Positions 1 to 11,409 of a stretch of 64,000 bases of DNA are shown piece after piece. Under the pieces are notes generated by a model. The model was given only the letters and a program-made list of their open reading frames with translations, made no database searches and had not been told where the DNA came from. The DNA comes from Hydnum rufescens UP504 (taxonomy: Eukaryota; Basidiomycota; Agaricomycetes; Cantharellales; Hydnaceae). Within the stretch, counting starts at the first letter, position 1. Every line of letters begins with the position of its first letter. The stretch is from contig MU128909.1 of the NCBI GenBank assembly GCA_014904985.1, forward strand, positions 110,566 through 174,565. The letters are read 5' to 3'. Position numbers and translations under genes: made by a program.

Positions 1-205
1 CTCCTCAAATTCACCAAGTTTGCATATATCTTTCACAGTATTATGGAAGAGGTGGCATGGATCTTGAAGATTGAGAATGTGCAGAAGCTCCAAACATATC
101 AGGGTGTGGGCCTTCCTTGTATTACCAGTGTTATCAGCAACAACACCTGATGCCTTTGCCTCACCCACCAATCAAATCCACTAGCATAATATTCAGAGGT
201 CTCTT

Positions 206-848
206 TTATATGGATTCCAGGAATATAAGTACCTTCATAACTAATCCAGCATAGACCTCCCCTGTGTGCTGTAGCTTTCTTGTGTCTACAGCATCCAGGA
301 AGTGTGCATGCTGACTATCATCCATAGCATGGATAGTAAGAAAGCTAGCTCTTCCTTTTGTTTCCCCACCATCAAAGCCATATGTGATGTATAGGACATC
401 CTTGGATTGTAAATATTCAATGGTGAGTTTATGAATTCTTGCCACCTCCCCTGAAATATGTGATTCAGTTAGAGCAGTTCCAGATACTGGACTGTAGGCA
501 CCACTTGTTAACACAAGGATGAATTCCTTGAACCACTTGGTGTCGGCTATGTATGGGGGAGCCCAAGACCACAAATGAATTTGACAACAGCTTGATTACC
601 AATAATTGTGAGGTCTGATTGTGCCTTTTTTGACCAGAGGGCTGGGAGTGTTTCATTTTCCGGGCTTGCAGTAGATCTCATTGACATATGTGCTTCAAGG
701 GCTTCTGCTTTTGCTCCTGTCAATGACCCAGCCAGCTTTTTGTGTGCTTTGTACTGTGTTGCCAATGTGTGGTTCAGGCAATCTGCAATGTGTGGGAGCA
801 CACGAGAATTCTGTCAGGGGAGGGTCCAAACAGTTGGACAGCGGATGT
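206..848 (-). pseudogene. Decayed hAT-type transposase fragment (DUF659-like)
   Basis: On the minus strand two overlapping frames (about 801-547 and 574-206) read as parts of one protein. The first has an Asn-Gln-Ala-Val-Val-Lys-Phe segment near position 600, as in the helix before the catalytic fold of basidiomycete hAT transposases. The second has 'ITYGFDGGETKGRASFLTIH' followed by 'FLDAVDTRKLQHTG', which is the DUF659-like strand pattern. The two frames need a shift or short intron near 560, there is no complete hAT dimerisation domain, and no ATG starts the fragment. The amino-terminal side is cut by the end of the inverted-repeat element at 849. I infer a dead transposase relic. It could instead be the 3' half of a domesticated gene whose 5' part was displaced. 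Confidence 0.5.
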
Positions 849-1480
849 CAGGGCGACACTGCCATCGAAGCCACAAACAGAAAGAGGAAAGAGATTAATT
901 AACCACACGCTATCGCAGTGGGAATCCTGAGTATACACTACACAACAAGGGACACACAAGTCTTGCACCTATCGCAGTGGGAATCCTGAGAGATCGAAAC
1001 TGGTGATCCCCCAACTGCGAAGGGCTATAAATACTATTTCCTGCACACAGCCTCCAACCTTCCAGAGCCTTCCGCCGTCTTCCATAACCTTCCGGATCCT
1101 CCTAGAATGCCAGCTCCACAGCCCATCAGTCAGCCTCCACAGCCACCATCACTAAGCCTCACTAAGCTGATGCAGCCATGTTACAAATCCTGTGCGCACC
1201 TCCACATGGCTATGCCCCAACTTCCATATGTATCCCCCTTAGTGTATGTACTTCCAAGGCAGTGTACGCCTGGGTACTCCAAAGGTGTCCAAAGTGTCAA
1301 AGGACTGTAATGATGTGGATGGAGTACGGATTGGGACAGGTGATGTGGATTCAGGGACTGGGGGTAGAGGAGGAGGAGGGGGAGTCTGGATTGGCAACTC
1401 CATGGACTCACATGGGGAGCAAGGGAACAACAGGTGCTGACAAGGGCGCCAATGCTGCCACTGGTTGACTACCAAGCCCA
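849..1480 (+). repeat. Left long inverted repeat of the element
   Basis: It pairs with 2800-3323 on the other strand. Shared blocks are the tip, an AACAGAAAGAG stretch, two copies of a CAGTGGGAATCCTGAG motif, a CCCAACTTCCA block and a block reading CAAAGGTGTC..AAAGGACTGTA. Gaps and substitutions are frequent, so the arms are old. A TATA-like CTATAAATA sits at about 1026-1034, inside the repeat. Confidence 0.6.
911..990 (+). repeat. Paired subterminal motif, left end
   Basis: Two direct copies of TATCGCAGTGGGAATCCTGAG at 911-931 and 970-990, 59 bp apart. Inverted relatives occur at the right end with nearly the same spacing. Such paired subterminal repeats are typical transposase-binding sites. 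Confidence 0.65.
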
Positions 1481-1659
1481 TAGCCTGCTGGCCGAGGCCT
1501 GATAGAACGAGGGCAATAATAATAAGAGAAATGCCAATAATGGCAAGGATGACAATAACCCCCGTAGTGAATGGAGGGAGAGAGGAGACAAGAGCATTTG
1601 AGGAAGTAGGCGCCATATGATAGGGTCAATGAAGAATGATACTCTGACAGGTAAGTCCT

Positions 1660-1965
1660 TAGGCAGAAGCAAATGTCAATTTGATCCTGACAGCGGAGCC
1701 CAGACCCTGCCATCTTTGAGTTACACCAATAAAACTGACGGCCCTCGGCATCGGCACACAGCTTGGTAACCTCCTCTAGAAAGGGGTCAGGCTTTTGACC
1801 AGTAGTGGTGGGCTCTGTATCAATATCAATCAGATTGTCCACATCTACTCCAGCACCAGGCTTTAATAGTGTGTATCTCTCATTTGTCGAGGCTGATTTA
1901 TTCCTCTTTTTAGCTTTTGTGTGGTCACTGCCAAGAAGGTTGACATCTATGGGTGCATCCAACAT
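1660..1965 (-). CDS. Unidentified reading frame inside the element
   Basis: It begins with an ATG at 1965. The first 30 residues are basic and polar, followed by an acidic stretch (DVDNLIDIDTEP) and a Cys-containing segment (FYWCNSKMAG..LRC). Downstream the same frame runs into the left inverted repeat and loses protein-like composition, so the useful part ends near 1660. It may continue the frame at 2400-2101 by an intron around 1970-2100. No family recognised. Confidence 0.3.
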
Positions 1966-2100
1966 TCCTGCCTACATTATGAACCTCTGGTCTATATTCT
2001 ATGAGGGTAAACAGGGGTTTTTGATGTATGACTCACCTTCCTCTTCATTTTAGAACTTTTTTTTATCCCAGGTACCTGGAGGATCTATAATGAGTATAAA

Positions 2101-2400
2101 TTAAAGCATGTGTGTACAGAAACCATCTCCATGTGCCTTAGTGCCATACTCTTCATATGTTGTGGTTGCCATTTTAGTGAGCTTTTCAATCCATTGCTCA
2201 ATCAGTGCAAGGTTTGTGGCACAGTCCAGATGTCCCATGCATTCTGCAAGTACTAGTGCAGCAGCAGCTACATGCCTTCCTCTGGCTTTTATTGTGAGCT
2301 TGACATCCTCACACTCCCAACCAAAGGATTTTTTGAAGATAGCAGCTACAGCACCTGGAACACCTTCTTCACATTCATCTGGCAATGTGAAATTAATCAA
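2101..2400 (-). CDS. Unidentified open reading frame inside the element (exon-like)
   Basis: An open stretch of about 99 codons with well-mixed composition and helix-like segments (AAALVLAECMGHLDCATNLA, then IEQWIEKLTKMA). It has no ATG at its upstream edge, so if real it is an internal or last exon. It lies between the two inverted arms, in the same orientation as the frame at 1965-1660. I recognise no domain. It may be element cargo or part of a degraded transposase. Confidence 0.3.
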   Translation of the reverse strand: MINFTLPDECEEGVPGAVAAIFKKSFGWECEDVKLTIKARGRHVAAAALVLAECMGHLDCATNLALIEQWIEKLTKMATTTYEEYGTKAHGDGFCTHML

Positions 2401-2799
2401 GGGTAGTCATTGGAAGATCCAATAGGTAACTGGGATGGAAGGTTGTCAAGGTGGTGCTGAAGGGAGGGTATTGACTCCATCATTGCCTATAGACTACCTA
2501 AATTGATTTGCTTCTGACCACATCTGAACTTTGATCAAATCTTAATATTCATGGATTTATTGTATGTGGGACTAATACCAGAGGGTCTGACAAAGGCTCC
2601 CACAACATCTAGGAGTTTTTAGAGTTTTTCACATCATGGTGATGGCTCAGCCTTTAGTCACATGTTACTAACTCTGTTACTAACATGTTTTTAACTCCTC
2701 ATTAGTAACACCATAGTTACTCATGGAGCCCTAGTCCAAATAATGAAAATTAGGTGTTTTCTTACCCTAAGTTTCCTACCCCCCTACACAGCAGGCTGT

Positions 2800-3323
2800 G
2801 GGTTGGGTAATCAATCATTGGCAGCACCTGTGGCTACATCAGCACCCCTCATTGCCTCACCCCCCACATGAGTCCCTACAGCTACCAATCCAGACTCCCC
2901 CTCCTCCTCCACCATCATCATCACCCATTCCAATCCCCTACCCTTTGCCATCACTACAGTCCTTTGACACCTTTGGTGTGCCCATGCATGGGTGACCTTC
3001 AAGATATCAACTATAAGCATGGTGTACTTGGAAGTTGGGCATGGGACATGTGGAGGGATGCATGAAGGATGAGTAAAGGTTAGTCAGTGGATGGATCATG
3101 GTTGATAAGCAGCTGGGTAAGCTTAGTAAGGGTTAGTCAGGAAGGCACAGTTAGATGATCCTCAGTTTTGATCTCTTAGGATTTCCACTGCAATAGGTGT
3201 GAGTCTTGTGCATAGCTGTTTGGTTGCTGCTGTATGCTTAGGATTTCCACTGTGATAGGTGTGTATGGTTAATTCACTTCTCTCTCTCTTTCTGTTTGTG
3301 GCCTCAATGGCAGTGTTGCCCTG
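2800..3323 (-). repeat. Right long inverted repeat of the element
   Basis: Reverse complement of the left arm with many substitutions. It is about 100 bp shorter than the left arm because the TATA-containing stretch of the left arm (about 1010-1110) has no clear counterpart here. Confidence 0.6.
3175..3258 (-). repeat. Paired subterminal motif, right end
   Basis: Two copies of CTTAGGATTTCCACTG(C/T)(A/G)ATAG start at 3175 and 3237, 62 bp apart. They are the reverse complement of the left-end motif, mirrored with almost equal spacing. Confidence 0.65.
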
Positions 3324-4199
3324 ACAGCTCATGATTTCAGGTTTGAACCTGGGTTAAACCTGAACCTGAAAACATGGGGCCCAAAACTTGAAATCACCCA
3401 TGAGGGCAAAACCTGAACCTGACCACCAGTCAGGCTCAGGTTTGAACTCAGGTTTCCAGGGTTTGTAACCTGACTTCAGCAACCATACCCATGGGTGTTT
3501 TTGGCCTTCAGACACAGACTCAGCTCAAGGGCACTTCGAGCTCAGTGGCATGTTGCAAGTAGGATGGCATAGAGGGAGGTATTGTATTGTCACATGACCC
3601 ACCAGCCATTACCCCACTATATATTTTCTGTACACAGATGGCTAGCAGCCTACCACTCAACTTTTATTTCAGCTATCTAGTCCACTGAATTTTGGCTTGA
3701 GCCAACTTGGAGTCAAGTCAAGTTGGTTGAAGTCGAAGCCAAGTCAGGAGATTTGTAAGCAATGACTTGGCTTGACTTGACTTCAAACGGCTTGACTCGT
3801 GACTCTAGTCGACTCGAAGCCCAAGTCACAGCAACACTAACCAATCCCCAACATGTCCAATGTCATGTGATTTATGTACTGGAAGAATGAAGCCTCAATC
3901 ATATTCATGGCACTATTGTACAGGGGGAGAACTCAGGCATGACAGGTACATGAGTACATACTGAGGCTGGACAAGATGGAGGGAAATTCATGATAAGTAC
4001 ATAGATTCAAAATAGGAAAGGGAGTGGAGGAAAGATACACAGGCAATGGCTCAGTAGTGATTTATTTGTTGGTGCCTGCTTTGTGTTTTCCTTTTTTTGG
4101 GGTCCAATGATTAGGCTGCAGGTGATACATTGTAAGGAGGAACACGGCTAGAGAACAAAGGACAAGAGAAAGAAACAGGTCACAGAACAGATCAATATG
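3324..4199. repeat. Terminal-repeat debris of further transposons, no gene
   Basis: From 3335 to 3475 AACCTGAACCTGA-type motifs recur in both orientations. From 3690 to 3835 CAAGTC/GACTTG motifs recur densely in both orientations, and the block closes with CACAGCAACACT (inverse of AGTGTTGCTGTG), a hAT-like tip. The rest, 3840-4199, shows no coding signal and leads into the 3' end of the roadblock gene. Confidence 0.45.
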
Positions 4200-4762
4200 T
4201 CATTGTACTGGATGTTGCAGAACGACGAGAATATATCGTTCATCTAAATAAATTTGATTGTTCAGGATCTCTATGCTTGTGAAAGAAGAGTCATATATAC
4301 CGGGAGAAATCATGACTTCATGCTTCTTCGTCCGTATTCGCACAAATTTTAGATCATCCTGTAAAATCAGGTTGGATTCATCATCCGAAGTGAATTCGAT
4401 GGTACAAACCCCAGACTTACCCCCTCTTCAGCGGCCTCATCCAATCCATGTTTGCAAGCATCGACAATTTTCTTGATAACACCGGCGTACTTCCGCCCGT
4501 GTTCGCCCTCAAATGCAGCGCCAGTATGACGTATGATCGATCCTCCCCGAGAGAGTACCATTACGCCTCGGACATTTCGATGTGAGGATATATGGTTTAG
4601 CGTGGATTCGATTTCGGAGGGCACACTGCTGGACGTCTGGATTGTCGAGGACGCGTGTGAGCTCAAAGCGGCGCTAGATAGACCTGAAGAAGACTTAGAG
4701 GAAGGTCACACATGGCCCTGTATCACAAATGGGAAGAGAGGAGCATGCAGACTGACCATCAT
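4200..4762 (-). CDS. Dynein light chain, roadblock/LC7 type
   Basis: Non-catalytic light chain of cytoplasmic dynein, a dimer that binds the intermediate chain. Proposed exons, minus strand: ATGATG at 4762-4757, intron 4694-4756 (gtcagt..ctaag), main exon from 4693, then two further introns. The protein is about 115 residues. It has a Ser-rich leader, then the roadblock fold: EIESTLNHISSHRNVRGVMV, the RGG hairpin, a long helix (KYAGVIKKIVDACKHGLDEA), DDLKFVRIRTKKHEVMI and the closing strand SPDERYILVVLQHP. Order and length match human DYNLRB (96 aa) apart from the leader. The last exon ends in TGA at 4200-4202. The six-base first exon is an inference; a longer 5' exon is possible. It is divergently placed from the reductase at 5111. 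Confidence 0.85.
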
Positions 4763-5110
4763 GGCAACCCGGTACCGCCCCGTACGGTCGTGCGATGGCG
4801 GAATATCTCGGACGGGAAATGGCGTTGAGTCGCTGGATGTGGCTGTGCCTCGACACAGCAAAAAAGGCAAGTAGTAGGTGGGGTGCCAAATGACCATGTG
4901 TGCGTGTGCTGTAGGGGAGGTTCGGGATGGGTGGGCGCCAGTGAATGGGCGCTAATGTTTAAAATACGGGCGGTCACCACACAACCAGATCACGTGTCGC
5001 CGCAAGTCTAATTGACGTGTCCACACGATCGCCCCTATTTCGGCGATGACATAATAATCACCGATGCGAGCGTCTCCCATCGACGAAACAGAACATTTTA
5101 GTCATCGACT
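4763..5110. promoter_or_regulatory. Divergent intergenic region between roadblock and reductase genes
   Basis: 348 bp between two start codons pointing away from each other, so it must hold both promoters. No clear TATA box; TGACGTGT and CACGTGTC motifs (bZIP/bHLH-like cores) occur near 4991-5023. No reading frame in it looks coding. Confidence 0.45.
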
Positions 5111-6735
5111 ATGCCATTAGTTCAAGCTCCCTCCAAGATTCTTGTCACCGGGGCCTCTGGGTTCCTCGCAGCTCACATCTGTCGTATCTTACTAGAGCAT
5201 GGATTTGAAGTTGTGGGCACTGGTGCGTCGAATGCTGGCCTTTGGTTGGTTGTTCAGGTCCTCATCGTCCGCCAACGCTTAGTACGTGACGCCAAGAAGG
5301 TAAACTTTGAAGTCAAGCGAGATTGAGTCCCTCCGTCAATGAACGGCTCCTAGGGAGAGTATTTGCAACACCTTTTCGAGAGTTTTCAACGCAAGTTTAC
5401 TTTCATTGTAATCGAGGATATTCAAGAGGTGAACACGAGCATAATATCATCGCACCGACTATTGTGCTGATTCCACTGGTCATCGCTGACAGACTGGATG
5501 CTTCGATGAAGCTGTGAAGGGAATCGACGCCGTAATCCACACTGCGTCACCATTCCATGTACGTCACTCTGATCCTCAATCTCGGTGAAACGGTATGTCA
5601 CATCAATGGTTTACACAGCTCGTTGCGGATGATCCCCAAGATATCATCGGCCCAGCCGTTAAGGGTACCACCGGGATCTTGGAAAGTATTCTGAAGAACG
5701 GGTTCGTCGATTTGGGTCAAATTGGATCCTCTGTAAAATCTTAATCGAACGAACACCAAAGACATGATGTAAAGCGTGTTATTATTACTTCCTCGACTGC
5801 GTCGGTCATTGGACCAAAGTCCACTGTGCCTTACACGTTCACTGAGGCAAGTCACACACCTTTAGTACTGCATTGTCACTTGAGTAACATCACGCTGAAA
5901 CCTCCATGTCGTAGGCCGATTGGAATACCTACTCTGTTGAACTCATCGAGAAGGAAGGGAAGAACGCGCCAGGCGGTCACAAGTACCGCGCCAGCAAGAC
6001 TTTGGCTGAGCGTTCTGCATGGGAATTTGTCGAGAAGCACGGAAAAGATATCAAGTTCGACCTTGCAACGATCAACCCCACATTGGTGAGCCTTTATCCA
6101 CCTGACCATTCCGTTTTTGTGAGCGCATCACTCAGCATCCCCATTTCTCCCAAGGTTTTTGGCGTACGCGTTCGTTTCATCTTCACAGAATGAATGGGTC
6201 CCTAACGAGGACCGCACTTTCTTCCCATCGTAGCCTTCCATCCACGAGGTCTCGAATTTCAAATACTTGAACGAATCCCTCGCCCAATTTCATGCATACA
6301 TAACCAGCCCGCCTAAGACTCAAAGCATCATCGGTTCCTCCGGAAATTACGTAGATGTCAGAGATACCGCTCTCGCCCACGTCCTCGCTCTTGAAATTGA
6401 AAGTGCCGGCGGAGAGCGCTTTATCCTCAGCAACGGCCCATTCACCATACAGAAAATATGTACGTCGTCCCTCAGTCTACTCTTTCCCTCGACTTCAATG
6501 TCTGACCACCCCCTCCTTCCCGCGCTGAATTGCACTAGACGATATCCTCCGAGAAGCCGGGGTATCGAATATTCCCGAAGGATGCCCTGGGCAAGACCAA
6601 GACGTAGTCCACAGTCCAGAAGATGGTTCGAAAGCCACGCGTCTCCTCGGATTGAAGTATACGACCATGAAGGAGACCGTGATGGATACTCTTAGTTCGA
6701 TTCAGCAACGCTTCCCCGCAGTCGCGGCTCAATAG
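5111..6735 (+). CDS. NAD(P)H-dependent extended SDR reductase (GRE2 / dihydroflavonol reductase-like)
   Basis: Extended short-chain dehydrogenase of the fungal ketone/aldehyde reductase group, probably cytosolic; substrate unknown. The first exon encodes the dinucleotide motif TGASGFLAAH. Splicing then gives GTVRDAKK, a GCFDEAVKGIDAVIHTASPF segment, VKRVIITSSTASVIGP, and the catalytic Tyr/Lys in the YRASK motif, followed by a NYVDVRDTALAHVLALE substrate-side segment. Introns I placed: 5222-5281, one after GTVRDAKK, others near 5430, 5560, 5705, 5850, 6085 and 6460. Length is about 340 residues, normal for the family. It ends ..RFPAVAAQ with TAG at 6733-6735. Nearest fungal relatives are Gre2-type methylglyoxal reductases, but many paralogues exist. 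Confidence 0.88.
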
Positions 6736-7197
6736 TTGGTCCTGCACGTTCCCCATTCTTGTTCACTGTAGAAAGGGAGGATCCCTTGTTAATCTCTTGG
6801 CCCTGTGACCTTACAGTAATACCTGTAGTAGTTTTCTCAGAAGCAAAGTGATCCAATTTTGTAGCACATTGTGCGTACAAATGGCCGTGTCGGTCTCTGA
6901 ACTTGGGTAGCAATCATGAAGGCAAACTTTGTCACACTGCCATCAAGCAGTGTATAACATCATCAGAGACTAGGTTTACTGCACGAACGTTTCCGAGGGT
7001 CGAACTGGGGTAATTGCGAGACGTGTAGAACGAGCGAGGAAAATGTGCTAGCATTGCTGGTATGGGATGATCGTAAATGTACAAACAAGGAGATTGAGCA
7101 TCCAATGCAGTAAGAAGAGAAATTAGTATAGATCCCAGGGATGTAAGATGGATTATCGCCTTGGAAAGGGCAGATCAGAGGGGAAAATGAGCGGGGT
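6736..7197. other. Convergent intergenic region
   Basis: 462 bp between the reductase stop and the kinase stop. AT-rich, no credible frame, no recognisable RNA gene. It should hold both 3' ends. Confidence 0.4.
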
Positions 7198-9890
7198 TCA
7201 TTGGAACCGCTTAGTTTTGCGAGTGCTTCTCACGGGGCGGCGTGGGGTAAGAGGTTGAGGCGTGGCAGTGACATCGGTGGCAGCAGGCCCGGCGTCTCCC
7301 GATGAGTGGCGCCGGGGCCCTTCCCAAGCAGAACTGGGTCCAGCTCCGGCGCTGTCATTACTCAAGCGTCGTCTCTTTCGGGCTGGAGGGGGCGTAATGG
7401 GGGCCATGGCGCTAAGACGATTTTGAATCCTGGTTGACGCTCGACGAGGGGGAACCGTGACTTTCGCCTTCTTTCTGGGATTCTTCCGCGCCATGGCTAA
7501 TCGCACACGGTGAGCCTCGTCCTCAGAGGGAACCGAAGAAAGGGGAGACGAGGAAGCGGCGGAACGAGGGGAGGGTGATCTTTCGTTCGCGATGGGCATA
7601 AGGGTTTCATTTCCACCCACAGCCGGCACTTTCTGTATCCATGCGGATTGTAACGCGGGGATGTCCTTGAGATCCACCGCAGAAAGCGATGAGGTGGATT
7701 CGGGATAGCCCATACCGATGTCGGGAACTGAAGGGAAGTCGGAGGCAAGCCTTTGGATATCCATTGTGGCAGAATCGACGGACAGTTGACCGTTGATATT
7801 ACCTAGACCAGACGTATTGAGACGAAGATTATGCAAATCTTGTGAGCAATCGTCGATTACTTTTGGGTTTGGGGATGGAGTCCGTGGTCGCTCAGAAGAG
7901 ACGAATGAAGATGACGCTGTTAGATCGTAAGGTTTCCCGGTATCGGGCGCGGAGTTTGGCAATGTAGAAAATGAAGAATAGTAATCGTATTGAGCCTCGG
8001 GCCCCGCGTCATGGAGCCATGGGTGCGCAAGTGCATGATTCACGGTCATACGATAGCGGGCATCAGGATGGATCATTCCCCGCATCCAAGCCTGACCTGC
8101 AGGGAGCTTGAATAAGTCAGAAGATCAGAATGGAAAGACCATGCCATACATTGTTCGGTAATCAGCGTTGGACACTGCTGCAATATGTCCCAGTTCACGA
8201 AGCGAGTTTTAATCCTTTCCGCAAGATCCATCTCCTCATTCTCCAGGAAGGGAGACGAACCTGTGAGCCTTAAAGACGGGTCAAATGTCACCGGTCAAGA
8301 AAATATATCAGGCATCAACGTACATGCAAAAGACGATAACGCCAAGGCTCCAACTGTCAACTGTTTGGTCATAGCCTGTCGTCGAGGTAATGACCTCTGG
8401 AGCCAGATATGCTGGTGTCCCACACATGGTCTTCAGACTAGGCCTCAGCAATGGCACACACGATGCATGTTGTAAGGAGGGACAAACCTTCAGAAAGGTT
8501 TGGCTATCTACAGCTTTGGCCAAACCGAAGTCGGCAATTTTAGGGAATTTCGGGTCCGTATTGGTGAGCAAAATATTCTGTGAAACAAGAGTAAGAGTAT
8601 AATTTGGTGGCATAGTATCATCGAACCGACATCCGGCTTCAGATCACGGTGAGTGACGCCCATGGAATGTGAATACTGTAATGACCGCCATTAGTCCGAG
8701 CGAAATAGAGTGCGCAATGAACCCTACTGACAGATATTGCTTTGCACAAGTGCCGGGTAATGTGGCGCACTTCATTTTCGTCTGAAAGGGACAGGTCTTA
8801 GACGAAGAATCGAGACTGGGATATGACACTGACACAAAAACTTCTTTTCGTGTATGTAGTCCAGTAGGTCGCCACCCGGTACATATTCCATCACCAAGAC
8901 TGTAGAATATCATAAGACAAGAAAACCGAGCAGTGAAATGAGATCACTGACAAAGAGAAAGCTCATCCTCAAAAAAATTTCTATAATTAACGATGCCTGG
9001 CTGATCATAGAGAACCAATCAGAGAGAGAAATGGAGGTCGAGGGAACGAAGACGACCTACATGATTCAAGCTCGATATTATTGCCCTTTCGCGAGCGAAC
9101 ATCGCCATGGAGGCCTCCTTATTCAAGAATCGAGATTTGGCGAAAACCTTGACTGCGACGATTTCCGTGGTTTCTCGATTCATTGCCTTACGCACTGTTG
9201 CGAATGCTCCCTTTCCAAGGCCTTCGTCTAGCTGATACTCTTGGTGAATCCCGCCTCCAATGTGCGGCTAACATGGAAGGGCGATTGAGCGTGTCTCTCC
9301 AAATGGCGTATTGAAGGGGGCTCACATCTGGAGCATCACTAGTGCGAAATATATATCGATAATCCTCATCGCCGAGATCATTGGGTATACCCAGGGACAC
9401 TTCGTCCCCATTTTTCACCATACAGTTCATCTTCTTCCCGATGACCTTGTTATTAACCTGGCTGGGGGGATTCAGTAAACCACACAAAGTAAATCGTAAA
9501 CGTCGGAGAGGATAAACTGACGAATGTGCCATTGGTGGAGTGGTCGGTTATAATGATTTTTCCATCCTCGCCATTGTAGTTCACAGTACAGTGTATGCCA
9601 CTGATCCTGGGCGCGACCACGCTGAAATCAGCGGTTGGAGCTCGACCAATGGTGTATTGGGGCTTTGTGCGACTGAAGTCGAGACGACGCAGACCAGGAC
9701 TTGCAGGCACCAGGCGGCCCCATAGGTGGCTAAAGTCTTCACTTTGAAGTTCTCTGAAGTCCTGGGGTTGTGTCTGGGACATCAGCTGTGAAGAATCACC
9801 GCAGTGCTCTTCGTCGTCTGGCTCCATTGGTGGTGCATTGCCAAAGTCGAATGAGTCCTCATGAACGGGTCGTTGTGGAGGGGGAAACAT
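7198..9890 (-). CDS. chk2: Chk2/Cds1-type checkpoint kinase with FHA domain
   Basis: Nuclear Ser/Thr kinase that relays DNA-damage signals from ATM/ATR-type kinases. I chose ATG 9890 (MFPPPQRPVHE), the first ATG in the frame. An SQ/TQ-type N-terminus (SSQLMSQTQPQ) gives PIKK target sites. The FHA domain follows, with YTIGRAPTADF, RISGIHC and TDHSTNGTF. Kinase motifs are GLGKGAFATV, VAVKVF, HRDLKPD, IADFGLAKA (DFG), CGTPAYLAPEV (APE) and VDSWSLGVI. The C-terminal tail (about 290 codons, 8085-7198) has an HPWLHD closing helix, several TP/SP sites and basic clusters (RKNPRKKAK, RKTKRF) that look like nuclear signals. At least eight introns. The FHA-then-kinase order separates it from Chk1. Confidence 0.93.
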
Positions 9891-11409
9891 GGGTTCTATG
9901 GAACGCAAAACGCGCGGACGGGGGATCAGGAATAGTCGTGGGCAGTGGAACGTTTGCCAAAACGCGAGAAGATAGGGGAGCAGACAGATCCCAAGGCACA
10001 GTGGGGCGTCTAGCCCGCCGTTGGTAGGCCGGATGCAAAATAACTCGACGCTTAGTTCTCCTTCCCAGTTCCCTGGGCCAAATGCAGGGGCATCATTCCT
10101 TATCTCGTCGTCTCTTGAGGGCTCCCGCTCGAAGCACTAACTGCCGTCCATAGCCTGGTACAACCCTTCGACAGACAACTGCACTGATTCACTTCTACGC
10201 ATCTCTCCCCGCAATGCTGAACTCTGGTGTTGTATCCCGGTGCGGAGAGTAATGTACTGCACAGACGCCCAACTCTTTCCTTCCTATGTATCTCAGATTG
10301 CGCACTTGCTCGTGCCGAGGCATTTTTTTCTCTGGTCTATCCATCTGCGAGAGTGGCCGCTCTATCCCAAAACCAATGGGATCCATTCAATACCGAAATA
10401 AATGGCCATGGATCAGGATTTTGGTTCCACACATGGTGACTGGATCCTTCTAGAATAGGAGTCGGATGTCGGTCCAAGAAGTAGATGAGAAAGAGAAATC
10501 TGGCTTGTATGCCGCGTAGGCGCGGTTCCGCTGATTCCGGGTAGGTAATGACATAGAAATTTATTATTTCGTGTTGCTGCCTGGGATATCAATGAGAAAC
10601 AGCTAGTAGAGTACCGTGCAAGCCTCGCGTACACTACAGTTATTGTTGAATTGACGGCAGATCCTGGCAAAATGGTACGATACATGATGTCCACTGTGCA
10701 AAATGGGGCCACTTTCTGGCAATTCTTTTGCTCAAGATCCGATTTTTTGGTGACCAAAGCGGATTTCGGGTCGAGGTAGTGTCCAATGCCGAGGACCACC
10801 ACCATATAAGTACTTTGGTTAGGTACTTCTGCGAAATGAAACCCATGGTACCCATAGAAATTCTAATTCGTGTGGCGCTCAAATCCACGTTTGATTACAT
10901 AATGTCCTAGTTAGTGAACCCGATGATCATGATGTGTGCGTACACCTTCGCTGAGCAGTGCCTTTCATCCTTCAGACAAAATCTTCTGGCCATTGGATTG
11001 ACTTTGAAGGTTTTTGTCAAGTTTTGAAGTCCTTGGTTCTCTGTGGGCAACTGCACCAACTCATGCTTCATGGTTTGATGTAATTATTGGGGCATCTAAT
11101 CCAGTTTTCTGGTGCTGTATGCATATGGCTTGTTTGCAACTAGAGACATTTTCTCGAATTTTTTGGCATTTATTTTGATTTTTAGAGGTCCGATCCGAAA
11201 ATTACCACCCAAATGCCCCCCTGGACGTGTCCGATCTAAAAATGACCGCCAAACGGGGTAAACTTTGAGAAATAAGTATGAGCATCACCCAAAGCGCGAA
11301 ACCGGTGTTTTTGGGATCGGACGTGTATCGGAATTCGCCGGTCGTATCCCCTTCTAATCGACAAAATTTTGTTCTCGTGGGGCGCATCATCTGCGTCGAC
11401 ATCTCCGTG
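9891..11409. other. Gene-free 1.5-kb stretch between CHK2 and the carrier
   Basis: It serves as upstream DNA for both the kinase (minus) and the carrier (plus). Frames found here are short, without conserved motifs, and probably chance. A poly-pyrimidine stretch and a CTCGTCGTC block occur near 10100. From 11180 to 11270 there is a partial direct repeat of GATC(C/T)(G/A)AAAA(T)..ACC(A/G)CC. No tRNA or rRNA signal seen. Confidence 0.4.

Larger units (their letters stand above)
849..3323. mobile_element. DNA transposon with long inverted ends
   Basis: The left edge starts CAGGGCGACACTGCCATCG at 849. The right edge ends with the inverted counterpart CAATGGCAGTGTTGCCCTG at 3323. The similarity continues inward as an imperfect inverted repeat of about 500-600 bp on each side. 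CAGGG-type tips with subterminal repeats fit hAT-like DNA transposons. The 8 bp next to the two ends (gcggatgt and acagctca) do not match, so no target duplication is visible. The inside holds two minus-strand reading frames that I cannot assign. No recognisable transposase catalytic motif is present, so the copy is probably non-autonomous or carries cargo. Confidence 0.6.
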
